Shown one piece after another: positions 33,160-42,340 of a stretch of 64,000 bases of DNA. The number at the start of each line of letters is the position of its first letter. Position 1 is the first letter of the stretch. The stretch lies in the NCBI GenBank assembly GCA_963795435.1, contig CAWCHV010000007.1:682001-746000 (forward strand). The letters run 5' to 3'. The notes beneath the pieces were generated by a model that did no database searches, was not told the DNA's origin, and saw only the letters and a list, made by a program, of their open reading frames with translations. The translations under genes were made by a program, and so were the position numbers. The DNA is from JAFKFI01 sp963795435 (GTDB lineage: Bacteria > Pseudomonadota > Alphaproteobacteria > Acetobacterales > Acetobacteraceae).

Positions 33160-34932
33160 ATGACGCATTTCGTCCATGAACTGCCCTTCGGTGCCCAGCC
33201 GAGCGGCGACGGCACCACGCACTTCCGCCTCTGGGCGCCGACCGCCGATCGGGTCGCGCTGGAGATCGAGGGACAGGGCGCCGTCGCGATGGAACCGGAG
33301 AAGACCGGCTGGTTCGTCGCGCAAGCACCGTGCGGCCCTGGCGCGCGCTATCGTTTCCGGCTGCCGGACGGGCTCGCGGTGCCGGACCCGGCCTCGCGCC
33401 AGCAGGCGGGCGATGTGCACGATGCGAGCGTGGTGGTCGATCCGTCGGCCTATGCGTGGCGCCATGACTGGCTTGGCCGGCCGTGGCACGAGGCGGTCGT
33501 CTACGAGTTGCACCCCGGCGCGCTAGGCGGCTTCGACGGCATCCGTGCCCGGCTGGCGGCGCTGAAGGAACTCGGCGTCACGGCCATCGAGCTCATGCCG
33601 ATCGCGGATTTTCCGGGCCGCCACAACTGGGGCTATGACGGCGTGCTGCCCTACGCGCCCGACGCGGCCTACGGCACGCCCCAGGCGCTGAAGGCCTTGG
33701 TCGACGCAGCGCACGGGATGGGCCTCATGATCATCCTGGACGTGGTGTACAATCACTTCGGCCCCGACGGGAACTATCTCCACGCCTACGCGGGAAGCTT
33801 CTTCCGCGAGGACATTGCGACGCCCTGGGGTGCCGCGATCGACTTCCGGCGGCGCGAGGTGCGCGACTTTTTTATCCAAAACGCGCTGTATTGGCTGATG
33901 GAGTACCGCTTCGACGGGCTGCGCTTCGACGCGGTGCACGCGATCTCCGAGCCCGACTTCCTCGACGAGATGGCGACCACCATTCGCCGCACGGTCGAGC
34001 CGGGACGGCACGTCCACCTCATCCTCGAACACGAGGGCAACAAGGCGAGCCACCTCGCGGCGGGAAAGTTCGACGCGCAATGGACCGACGATTGGCACCA
34101 TTGCCTGCACGTCATGCTGACCGGCGAACACGAGGGCTACTACGAGGATTTCCAGGATGCCGCCCGCCTGTTGGCGCGCTGCATGGTCGAGGGGTTCGCC
34201 TATCAAGGCGAGGTGTCGCCGCATTCCGGCAAGCCGCGCGGCGAGCCGAGCGCGGGGCTGCCGACAACCGCCTTCGTGATCTGCCTGCAGAACCACGATC
34301 AGATCGGCAACCGCGCGCTCGGCGAGCGGCTGTCGCAGCTCGCTCATCCCGAGGCGCTGCGCGCCGCGACGGCGCTCCTGTTGCTGAGCCCGTTCATCCC
34401 GATGCTGTTCATGGGCGAGGAATGGGGCGCGCGGACGCCGTTCCTGTTCTTCACCGACCACAATGCCGATCTCGCGGAGCTGGTGCGCGACGGGCGGCGC
34501 AAGGAGTTTGCCCGCTTTTCCGCTTTCGCCGATCCGGCGCGACGCGAAGCGATCCCCGATCCGAATGCGGCCACGACGTTCGCCGCCTCGGCGCCCGATC
34601 CCGCCGAGGCCGAGCAGCCGGAGCACGCGCGCACCCTGCGGCTGCATGGCGAGCTGCTGGCGCTGCGCCACCGCTTCATCACGCCGGGCATCCCCGGCTG
34701 CGTCAGCGAGGGCGCCGAGGTGATCGGGCCGAAAGCGGTAGTCGGGCGCTGGCGACTGGGCAACGGGGCGTTGCTCACCCTGGCGATCAATCTCGGCGAC
34801 GCGCCGGTGCCGATCGGGCCGCTCACCGGCGAGATGCTGTACGGCACCGAGGAGAAGATGACGCGCGTGGTGCCGGACGGCGCCCTGCCCGCTTGCAGCG
34901 CGGTCGCCTATCTCGCCGAAGCACTGCCATGA
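33160..34932 (+). CDS. treZ: Malto-oligosyltrehalose trehalohydrolase
   Basis: 590 residues. TreZ releases free trehalose from the maltooligosyl-trehalose ends made by TreY. An N-terminal module (FRLWAPTADRVALEI) precedes the GH13_10 barrel. GLRFDAVHAI carries Asp257, LILEHEGN carries Glu290, and QNHDQIGNRALGERL and LFMGEEWGA follow. It is the only gene of the operon that does not overlap its predecessor (17-base gap after glgB). Its stop overlaps malQ (ATGA at 34929-34932). Confidence 0.95.
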   Translation: MTHFVHELPFGAQPSGDGTTHFRLWAPTADRVALEIEGQGAVAMEPEKTGWFVAQAPCGPGARYRFRLPDGLAVPDPASRQQAGDVHDASVVVDPSAYAWRHDWLGRPWHEAVVYELHPGALGGFDGIRARLAALKELGVTAIELMPIADFPGRHNWGYDGVLPYAPDAAYGTPQALKALVDAAHGMGLMIILDVVYNHFGPDGNYLHAYAGSFFREDIATPWGAAIDFRRREVRDFFIQNALYWLMEYRFDGLRFDAVHAISEPDFLDEMATTIRRTVEPGRHVHLILEHEGNKASHLAAGKFDAQWTDDWHHCLHVMLTGEHEGYYEDFQDAARLLARCMVEGFAYQGEVSPHSGKPRGEPSAGLPTTAFVICLQNHDQIGNRALGERLSQLAHPEALRAATALLLLSPFIPMLFMGEEWGARTPFLFFTDHNADLAELVRDGRRKEFARFSAFADPARREAIPDPNAATTFAASAPDPAEAEQPEHARTLRLHGELLALRHRFITPGIPGCVSEGAEVIGPKAVVGRWRLGNGALLTLAINLGDAPVPIGPLTGEMLYGTEEKMTRVVPDGALPACSAVAYLAEALP

Positions 34933-36932
34933 GCGATCAGGCGCTTCTCGCCCTCGCCGAGCAGGCCGGGGTGGCGCCGCGCTGGCGCGATGCGTTCGGC
35001 CGCACGCACGACGTCACCCCCGACACGCTGCGCGCGGTGCTTCGGGCGTTGGACCTGCCGGCTGGGACCGAGTCCGAGATCCGCGACAGCCGGGCGGCCC
35101 TGGTCGAGCAAGGCCGCACCGGATCGTTGCCGCCCCTGGTGACGGCGGAAGTCGGGCGCCAAGTTCGCCTGCCGATGCCGGCCGGCCGGTTTCGCGTCAC
35201 GCTGGAGGGCGGCGGCGGATACGAAGGCGCGACCGAAGCCGACGCGGACGGGCACGCGGTGTTCGGCGGCGTCGCCGAGCCCGGCTATCATCGGCTGGAG
35301 ATCGGCGACGCGACCGTGATGCTGGCCGTCTCGCCGGGACGCTGCGTCGGGATCGGCGAGCTGTGCGGCGGCGGCCGGCCGTGGGGCCTGGCGGTGCAGC
35401 TCTACGGGTTGCGCCGCGCGGGCGATGGCGGGATCGGTGATTTCGCCGCGCTGCGCGATTTCGTGCGCTCAGCGGCCGGGCATGGCGCATCGGCGGTCGC
35501 CATCAGCCCCGTGCACGCGCAATTCTCCGCCGACCCGGACCGGTTCAGCCCCTACGCGCCGTCGAGCCGCGTCATGCTCAACGTGCTGCACGCCGCGCTG
35601 CCTGATGACAGCGATGCCGAGCGGGCTCGGCTCGAGGCGCTGGCGCTGGTCGACTGGCCAGCGGCGGCGCGCCATCGCCTGCCCCGCCTGCGCCGCCTCT
35701 ACGACGAGCAGCGGGATCGTCCGGCGCTGGAGGCGTATCGGCGGATCCACGGCGACGTGCTGGAGACCCATGCGCGCTTCGAGGCGCTGCACGCGCATTT
35801 CTTCGGCGCGGAGCCCAGCCGCTTCTGGAACTGGCGCGACTGGCCGGACGGATTTCGCGACCCTCGCAGCGACGCGGTGGAGCGGTTCGCCCGCGACCAT
35901 GCCACTGAGGTCGGCTTCCACGCCTGGCTGCAGTATCGCGCCGATCAAGATCTGGCGGAGGCACAGGCGGCGGCGCGGCAGGCGGGGATGCCGATCGGGC
36001 TGATCTCGGACCTCGCGGTCGGCACCGATTCCGGCGGCAGCCACGCCTGGAGTCGGCAGGACGAGACGCTGATCGGCCTCACCGTCGGCGCGCCGCCGGA
36101 CCTGCTGAGCCCCGGCGGGCAGGATTGGGGCCTCGTCGCCTTCTCGCCGCACGGCCTGCGTCAGCACGGCTACGCGGCGTTCCTCGAAATGATGCGCGCG
36201 GCCCTGCGCCACGCCGGAGGCGTGCGGATCGACCACGCGATGGGGCTCAACCGGCTCTGGGTGCTCCCGGAGGGCGCCGGTGGCAAGGAGGGCGCCTATC
36301 TGCGCTTCCCCGAGCAGGATCTGCTCCGCCTGGTCGCGCTGGAATCCCGCCGTCATCGCGCGGTGGTGCTGGGCGAGGATCTCGGCACCGTGCCGGAGGG
36401 CTTCTCCGAGCGGCTGCGCGATGCCGGGATCATGGGCCTGCGCGTGCTGTGGTTCGAGCGGCGCGAGGAACACTTTGTCCCGCCAGCCGAATGGACCGCG
36501 GGTGCGGCCGCCATGACCAGCACGCACGACCTGTCGACGGTTGCCGGCTGGTGGCGCGGGCGGGACCTGGATTGGCGTGCCAGCCTGGACCTGATGCGCG
36601 ACGAGCAGGAGGAGCGCGAAGCCCGCGAGCGGGATCGCGCCGGGCTGTGGCAGGCATTCCGCGACAGCGGCGCGGCCGAGGGCGATCCGCCCCCGCCCGA
36701 CGCACCCGCGCGCGCGGTGGACGCCGCCGTCGGCCATGTCGGGCGCGCCGCCTGTGAGCTTGCGATGTTGCCGGTCGAGGACGCGCTGGGGTTGGAGGAG
36801 CAGCCGAACTTGCCTGGAACATTGCACGAGCACCCGAACTGGCAGCGCCGCCTGCCCGCCTCGGCCGACCGCGTGCTCGACGATCCGGCCTGCGCCGCCC
36901 GGCTCGAAAGCCTGGGCCGCGCCCGCGCATGA
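34929..36932 (+). CDS. malQ: 4-alpha-glucanotransferase (amylomaltase)
   Basis: 667 residues of the GH77 family. MalQ moves segments between maltooligosaccharides, here probably recycling short chains from TreY/TreZ and GlgX. PWGLAVQLYGLRR opens the catalytic barrel. SDLAVGTDSGGS, GVRIDHAMGLNRLW (nucleophile Asp), LGEDLGTVPEG (acid Glu) and TSTHDLSTVAGWW follow. The first 130 or so residues form an N-terminal domain seen in longer MalQ proteins. It overlaps both neighbours by four bases. Confidence 0.93.
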   Translation: MSDQALLALAEQAGVAPRWRDAFGRTHDVTPDTLRAVLRALDLPAGTESEIRDSRAALVEQGRTGSLPPLVTAEVGRQVRLPMPAGRFRVTLEGGGGYEGATEADADGHAVFGGVAEPGYHRLEIGDATVMLAVSPGRCVGIGELCGGGRPWGLAVQLYGLRRAGDGGIGDFAALRDFVRSAAGHGASAVAISPVHAQFSADPDRFSPYAPSSRVMLNVLHAALPDDSDAERARLEALALVDWPAAARHRLPRLRRLYDEQRDRPALEAYRRIHGDVLETHARFEALHAHFFGAEPSRFWNWRDWPDGFRDPRSDAVERFARDHATEVGFHAWLQYRADQDLAEAQAAARQAGMPIGLISDLAVGTDSGGSHAWSRQDETLIGLTVGAPPDLLSPGGQDWGLVAFSPHGLRQHGYAAFLEMMRAALRHAGGVRIDHAMGLNRLWVLPEGAGGKEGAYLRFPEQDLLRLVALESRRHRAVVLGEDLGTVPEGFSERLRDAGIMGLRVLWFERREEHFVPPAEWTAGAAAMTSTHDLSTVAGWWRGRDLDWRASLDLMRDEQEEREARERDRAGLWQAFRDSGAAEGDPPPPDAPARAVDAAVGHVGRAACELAMLPVEDALGLEEQPNLPGTLHEHPNWQRRLPASADRVLDDPACAARLESLGRARA

Positions 36933-39715
36933 CCAGCATCCGCGCAACCGCCCGCCTGCAATTCCACAAGGGCTTCCCGCTCGACGAGGCGGTCCGGCTG
37001 GTACCCTATCTGAACCGCCTGGGCGCGAGCCATATCTACGCCTCGCCGCTGCTGACCTCCCGCCCCGGCTCGACGCACGGCTACGACATCGTCGACCACC
37101 ACGCGATCAACCCCGAACTCGGCGGCGAGCCCGCCCTGCGGCGGCTGGTCGAGGCCCTGCGGGCGCACCGCATGGGGCTGATCCTCGACATCGTGCCCAA
37201 CCACATGGGCGTCGGCGGCGCGGACAACGCCTGGTGGCTCGACGTGCTGGAATGGGGCCGCGCCAGTCCGTACGCCGAGTATTTCGACATCGACTGGGAG
37301 CCGCCCGACGCTTGGCTGCGCGGCAAGCTGCTCGCCCCGTTCCTCGGCGCGGGCTACGGCGAGGTGCTGGCCGCCGGCGACCTCGTGCTCAAGTTCGACC
37401 CCGAGGATGGGCGGCTGTTCGTCTCGGCCTACGACGCGCACCGCTTCCCGATCGACCCGCGCCAATACGCCGGCATACTGCACGACGCCGGCCTCGCCGA
37501 GCTGGCGGAACGGTTCTCCGGCGTCGGCCCAGGGTCCGGGGGACGCGAGGGAATGCGCCGCCGGGCCGAGGAGGCGCGGGCGGCGCTGCGCGATTTCGCC
37601 CGCGCGAGCCCGGACGCGATCGCGGCGCTGCTCGACGCCCATGCGCCGGACCGGGAAGAGAACCGCGAGCGGCTGCATCGGCTGCTCGAGCGGCAAAACT
37701 ACAGGCTGGCCTGGTGGCGCGCCGCGTCGGACGAGATCAACTGGCGGCGCTTCTTCGACATCAATGGCTTGGCGGGCGTTCGTGTCGAGTTGCCGCAGGT
37801 GTTCGACGATACCCATGCCTATGTGTTGCAGCTCTACGCCGAGGGGCTGATCGACGGCCTGCGGGTCGACCACGTGGACGGCCTCGCCGACCCGCGCGCC
37901 TATTGCCGCAAGCTGCGCCGCCGCCTAGAGACCGCCGCCTCGTTCCGCCCGCGCGACCTGCCGCCAGACCCCGCGATCCTGTGGGTCGAGAAGATTCTCG
38001 CTCCGCACGAGCACATGCCGACCGATTGGCTGACGGACGGCACCACGGGCTACGACTTCATGAACGATAGTTCCGCCGTGCTCCACGACCCGGCCGGCGA
38101 GGAGAAGATCACCACTCTCTGGACCACGCTCACCGGCCGCCCCGCCGCGTTCCTCGACGAGGTCCGGCCGGCGAGACGGCAGGTGGTGCGCGAGAGCCTG
38201 TTCAGCGAGCTGTACAACACCGGCGCTGCCCTGCACCGCGTGGCGCGGCGCGATCTCGCGACGCGGGACTTCACCCTCACCGCCATGCGTCGCGCCCTCG
38301 AGGACCTGCTGGTGCATTTTCCGGTCTACCGGATCTATGCCGGGCTGGGCGGCATCTCCGAGGTCGATGCCCGCGTGCTCGCCTGGGCGATGGCCGGCGC
38401 CCGGCGCACGGTGCGCACGGCGGACCGGCCGTTGCTGGAGTTGATCGGGAACCTGCTCAGCGGCGCGCGGATACGCGACGTGCCGGCGGGAGCGCGGCGT
38501 CAGGAATGGTTGCGGGCGATGGTCCGTTTTCAGCAGCTCTCGGCGCCCACGGCGGCCAAATCGGTCGAGGACACGGCGTTCTACCGCTACGGCCGCCTGC
38601 TCTCGCGCAACGAGGTCGGCTCGGAGCCCTCCCAATTCGCCATCTCGCCCGACGCGTTCCATTCGGCCAACGCCGACCGTCGGCGGCGCTTCCCCCGCGC
38701 CCTGCTCGCCACAGCTACGCACGACCACAAGCGCGGCGAGGACACGCGCGCGCGGCTCGCAGTGCTGAGCGAGATCCCCGACGAGTGGGAGGCGGCGCTG
38801 GCCCGCTGGATGCGGCTCAACGCGCCATTGCGCCGCGAGGTGGACGGCATCGTCGCCCCCGACCCGGCGGACGAGATCATGCTGTACCAAACCCTGGTCT
38901 CCGCCTGGCCGCTCGACCTCTCGCCTGACGACCGCGACGGCGTGGCCGCGTTCCGCGACCGCGTCGCCGGATGGCAGGAGAAATCGCTCCGCGAGGCCAA
39001 GCGCCGGTCCGAATGGGCGGCGCCGAATGTGGCGTACGAAACGGCTTGCCGGGAGTTCCTCGACCAGCTTCTCGACCCCGAGCGCGCCGCCCGCATGGCG
39101 CACGACATCGCCGGCTTCGCGGCACGGATCGCGCCCGCCGGCGCGCTGAACGGCCTCGCGCAGACGGTCCTGCGGGTGACCAGCCCAGGCATCCCCGACC
39201 TCTATCAGGGCACCGAGTTCTGGGATTTCTCCCTGGTCGACCCCGACAATCGCCGGCCGGTCGACTACGCCGCGCGGGAACAGGCGCTGGAGACGGGAGG
39301 CTCGCCCGCCGATTTACTCGGGCATTGGCGGGACGGGCGGGTAAAGCAGGCAATCATTACCCGGGCACTCGCCTACCGCCGCCGCGCGCCGGGGCTGTTC
39401 GCGAATGGCAGCTATCAGAAACTCCGGCTGGAAGGAAAATTGGCAGATCACGCAGTTGCGTTCGCCCGTGCCCATGAAGGTCGAGCTATGGTCACAATTG
39501 TCTCTCGCCTCGCGGCAAGACTTGAAGGACTAATCGAAGCACCTCTCGTTACCCGTTGCAGTTGGCAGGGAACCGCAGTCATTCTACCGCGTAATCTCAC
39601 GGGCCGGCGTGTAGTAGATGTTCTGGGCGGATCGGGTTTTTCGGGGAACTCGGGCCGCCTGATGCTCGCCGATTTGCTGGCGGATCTCCCCGTCGCGCTA
39701 TTGGAGGTGCAATGA
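36929..39715 (+). CDS. treY: Malto-oligosyltrehalose synthase
   Basis: 928 residues, GH13_26. TreY turns the reducing-end alpha-1,4 bond of a glucan into a trehalose unit. SHIYASPLLTSRPGSTHGYD near the N-terminus, IVPNHMGVG, GLRVDHVDGLADP and WVEKILAPHE are the family motifs. GIPDLYQGTEFWDFSLVDP lies near the C-terminus. About 39420-39600 has much lower G+C (58, 52 and 55% in three 60-base lines by hand count) than the rest of the gene, although the frame stays open. It overlaps malQ and otsA by four bases each. Confidence 0.94.
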   Translation: MTSIRATARLQFHKGFPLDEAVRLVPYLNRLGASHIYASPLLTSRPGSTHGYDIVDHHAINPELGGEPALRRLVEALRAHRMGLILDIVPNHMGVGGADNAWWLDVLEWGRASPYAEYFDIDWEPPDAWLRGKLLAPFLGAGYGEVLAAGDLVLKFDPEDGRLFVSAYDAHRFPIDPRQYAGILHDAGLAELAERFSGVGPGSGGREGMRRRAEEARAALRDFARASPDAIAALLDAHAPDREENRERLHRLLERQNYRLAWWRAASDEINWRRFFDINGLAGVRVELPQVFDDTHAYVLQLYAEGLIDGLRVDHVDGLADPRAYCRKLRRRLETAASFRPRDLPPDPAILWVEKILAPHEHMPTDWLTDGTTGYDFMNDSSAVLHDPAGEEKITTLWTTLTGRPAAFLDEVRPARRQVVRESLFSELYNTGAALHRVARRDLATRDFTLTAMRRALEDLLVHFPVYRIYAGLGGISEVDARVLAWAMAGARRTVRTADRPLLELIGNLLSGARIRDVPAGARRQEWLRAMVRFQQLSAPTAAKSVEDTAFYRYGRLLSRNEVGSEPSQFAISPDAFHSANADRRRRFPRALLATATHDHKRGEDTRARLAVLSEIPDEWEAALARWMRLNAPLRREVDGIVAPDPADEIMLYQTLVSAWPLDLSPDDRDGVAAFRDRVAGWQEKSLREAKRRSEWAAPNVAYETACREFLDQLLDPERAARMAHDIAGFAARIAPAGALNGLAQTVLRVTSPGIPDLYQGTEFWDFSLVDPDNRRPVDYAAREQALETGGSPADLLGHWRDGRVKQAIITRALAYRRRAPGLFANGSYQKLRLEGKLADHAVAFARAHEGRAMVTIVSRLAARLEGLIEAPLVTRCSWQGTAVILPRNLTGRRVVDVLGGSGFSGNSGRLMLADLLADLPVALLEVQ

Positions 39716-41208
39716 ACCGGCTGGTCGTGGTCTCGAACCGGGTTCCTGCACCTTCCGCGCCGGGCAGTCAGGCAGGCGGTCTAGCCGTGGCGCTCGACGG
39801 CCTGATGGCCAAGCGGGGCGGCGTATGGTTCGGCTGGAGCGGCCACATCGCGCCGAGCGCAGCCAGCGCAGCGGCCACCGTCGCCCAGGTCGACAAGGTT
39901 TCGTTCGTCACGGTCGACCTCACGCAGGAGGAGCACGACCGCTACTACAGCAATTTTTCCAACGGGCTGCTGTGGCCGCTGTTGCACACCATGCCGGAGC
40001 TCATGGCGTTCGACCGGCGCGACGCGCAGGCCTATCGCGAGGTCAACCAGCGGATGGCCGACGCGCTCTTGCCGCTGCTCCGGCCAGACGACTTGATCTG
40101 GGTGCACGACTATCATCTGATGGCGATGCCGGCGATGCTCCGGGCGCGCGGGGTGCGCAGCCCGATCGGTTTTTTCCTCCATGTCCCCTTCCCCGGCACC
40201 GATCTGCTGGCCAACGTCCCGGATGCCGCCTCGCTGATCCGAGACCTGCTCGCCGCCGACCTGCTGGGGTTCCAGACCGAGGGCGACGTGGAGAATTTCG
40301 CCGCCGCGGCGCAATCGCTGGCCGGGGCGCTCGCCTACGCCGACGGCTGGTTGCAGGTGCCAGGCCGCCGTGTCCGGCTCGGCGTGTTCCCAGTCGAGAT
40401 CGAGCCCCACGATTTCGCCGCGACGGCGGCCGACGCGTGGCGCGCTCAGCCGACCGAACGGCTGCGGCGCAGCCTGCAAGGGCAGCGCCTGATCCTCGGC
40501 GTGGACCGGCTCGACCCTACCAAGGGTCTGCTGCAGCGTCTCGCCGGCTACCGCCGGCTGCTCGACACCCGGCCGGAATGGTGCCGCCACATCACCCTGC
40601 TGCAAATCGCCGCCGTCTCGCGCAAGGAGGTCAGGCCGTATCGCGCGCTGCGTACCGCGCTCGATCGCGAGGCCGGCAGCATCAACAGCGAGTTCGGCGA
40701 CCCCGACTGGACGCCGTTGCGCATTGTCGCCCGCGCCGGCGCGCGGAGCACGATGGCCGGCTACATGCGGGAAGCCCGCGTCGGCATGGTCACGCCGCTG
40801 CGCGACGGCATGAACCTCGTCGCCAAGGAATACGTCGCGGCGCAGGACCCACGGAACCCGGGCGTCCTCGTGCTGTCCCGCTTCGCCGGGGCGGCGCGCC
40901 AACTAGACGCGGCGTTGCTGGTGAACCCGCACGACCCCGACGACATGGCTGACGCGCTGGACGCGGCGCTGCGGATGGACGCCGAGGAGCGGCAAGAACG
41001 CTGGCACACCCTCTGGCGCTCGATCGAGCACGCCTCGCCGCTGGGCTGGGGCCGCTCGTTCCTCGCGGCGCTCCTGCGCACCGTGCTGGTCGCCGACGAA
41101 CCGACCGCCCGCCCCCGACTGCGCGCCGAGCGCGGCGCGGAGGGCATCAGCCTGGTCCGCCGCACCCCGCCGGTTCCGGCGTCGCCGACGCCGAGGCAGA
41201 TCAACTAG
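39712..41208 (+). CDS. otsA: Trehalose-6-phosphate synthase
   Basis: 498 residues of glycosyltransferase family 20. It joins a nucleotide-activated glucose to glucose-6-phosphate. SNRVPAP at the N-terminus, GGLAVALDGLM, HDYHLMAMPAMLR, LGVDRLDPTKGLLQRL with the Arg and Lys that contact the donor phosphates, and DGMNLVAKEYVAAQ are all present. It ends the operon, overlapping treY by four bases. The matching phosphatase OtsB is not encoded in the window, so T6P must be dephosphorylated by an enzyme encoded elsewhere. Confidence 0.95.
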   Translation: MNRLVVVSNRVPAPSAPGSQAGGLAVALDGLMAKRGGVWFGWSGHIAPSAASAAATVAQVDKVSFVTVDLTQEEHDRYYSNFSNGLLWPLLHTMPELMAFDRRDAQAYREVNQRMADALLPLLRPDDLIWVHDYHLMAMPAMLRARGVRSPIGFFLHVPFPGTDLLANVPDAASLIRDLLAADLLGFQTEGDVENFAAAAQSLAGALAYADGWLQVPGRRVRLGVFPVEIEPHDFAATAADAWRAQPTERLRRSLQGQRLILGVDRLDPTKGLLQRLAGYRRLLDTRPEWCRHITLLQIAAVSRKEVRPYRALRTALDREAGSINSEFGDPDWTPLRIVARAGARSTMAGYMREARVGMVTPLRDGMNLVAKEYVAAQDPRNPGVLVLSRFAGAARQLDAALLVNPHDPDDMADALDAALRMDAEERQERWHTLWRSIEHASPLGWGRSFLAALLRTVLVADEPTARPRLRAERGAEGISLVRRTPPVPASPTPRQIN

Positions 41209-41216
41209 GAGCGGAA

Positions 41217-41310
41217 CCCCTCACCCAACCCTTCTCCCCCGATGGGGGAGAGCGCTCTTCTTCTCCCTCGCCCCTGCTCAGGGGAGAGGGCCGGGGTGAG
41301 GGGTGAGGGG
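41217..41310. repeat. Palindromic intergenic repeat, copy A
   Basis: Outer arms CCCCTCACCC (41217-41226) and GGGTGAGGGG (41294-41303, repeated at 41301-41310) enclose two hairpins. CTCCCCC/GGGGGAG with loop GAT is at 41234-41250, and a CCCTCGCCCCT/AGGGGAGAGGG stem with one mismatch follows. It lies between the convergent otsA and oxidoreductase genes, where it could end transcription from both sides. A related copy lies at 56911-56992 with the shared TTCTTCTCCCTC and CGGGGTGAGGG blocks. Confidence 0.8.
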
Positions 41311-41325
41311 TCAGCCGCCGCCCGC

Positions 41326-42330
41326 TCAGCTCACCTTCACCAGCAGTTTGCCGAAATTCCGCCCCGACAGAATGCCGGCGAGCGCCGCCGGAGCATTTTC
41401 CAGCCCGTCATAGATGTCCTCGCGATAACGCAAGGTGCCGTCCGCCACCCAGGGCCGCGCCAGCGCGCGCCATTCGGCGAAGCGCTCGGGTTTGTCGCTG
41501 ACGATCAGCCCCTCGATCCGCACCCGCTTGCCGACGACGAAGCCGAGATTGGGGCCGGGCGGCAGTTCGGCCTCGTTGTACTGCGAGACCATGCCGCACA
41601 TCACGACACGCGCGAACGGGTTGAGCAACTCGACCGCCGCCGCCTGCACGGCGCCGCCCACATTCTCGAAATACACGTCGATGCCGTTCGGGCAGGCCCG
41701 CTCCAACTCCTCGCGCAAATCCATCGAGCGGTGATCCACGCAGTCATCGAAGCCGAGGGTTTCCTGCACGAACAAGCACTTGTCCGGCCCGCCTGCGACG
41801 CCGACAACGCGCGCGCCCGCACGCTTGGCGATCTGGCCGGCGACCGAGCCGACGGCGCCCGAGGCCGCCGAGATCACCACCGTCTCGCCGCTCTTGGGCT
41901 GGCCGATATCCTTCATGCCGGAATAGGCCGTGGTGCCCGGCATCCCGAGCACGCCGAGATAGGTCGATAGCGGCGGCCCGCCCGGTTCGATCTTGGTCAG
42001 CCGCTCGCCCGGCGTCATCGAATGGGTCTGCCAGCCGCGCGAGCCGACCACCACGTCTCCGGCCGCGAAGCCGGGTGCGGCCGAGGCGATCACCTCGCCG
42101 ATGCTCTCGCCGGTCATCACCTCGCCGATCTGCACCGGGGCGGCGTAGGATTTCCGCTCGCTCAGCCGTCCCCGCATGTAGGGATCGATCGATAGCCAGA
42201 GCGTGCGGGTCACCACCTCGCCCGGCTGGGGCTCCGGGATCTTGTCCTCGACGGTCTCGAAATCCTCGACGCGCGGGCTGCCGTGCGGCCGGCGCTTGAG
42301 CACGATCGAGCGGCGGACGGTCTCGGCCAT
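41326..42330 (-). CDS. NADP-dependent oxidoreductase, MDR superfamily (prostaglandin/leukotriene reductase-like)
   Basis: 334 residues, zinc-independent medium-chain reductase. LSIDPYMRGRLSE, GSRGWQTHS, and the Rossmann segment VISAASGAVGSVAGQIAKRAG identify the double-bond reductase group that reduces alpha,beta-unsaturated ketones and aldehydes with NADPH. ATG 42330 follows GGAGG by five bases. It starts 10 bases after the upstream alcohol dehydrogenase gene, so the two are probably co-transcribed and may act on linked carbonyl compounds. Confidence 0.9.
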   Translation of the reverse strand: MAETVRRSIVLKRRPHGSPRVEDFETVEDKIPEPQPGEVVTRTLWLSIDPYMRGRLSERKSYAAPVQIGEVMTGESIGEVIASAAPGFAAGDVVVGSRGWQTHSMTPGERLTKIEPGGPPLSTYLGVLGMPGTTAYSGMKDIGQPKSGETVVISAASGAVGSVAGQIAKRAGARVVGVAGGPDKCLFVQETLGFDDCVDHRSMDLREELERACPNGIDVYFENVGGAVQAAAVELLNPFARVVMCGMVSQYNEAELPPGPNLGFVVGKRVRIEGLIVSDKPERFAEWRALARPWVADGTLRYREDIYDGLENAPAALAGILSGRNFGKLLVKVS

Positions 42331-42340
42331 TTCCACCTCC

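Noticed and set aside
39400..39715. Frameshift or truncation of treY at the composition change
   Set aside because: The frame stays open to a normal stop overlapping otsA, and the total length fits the family.
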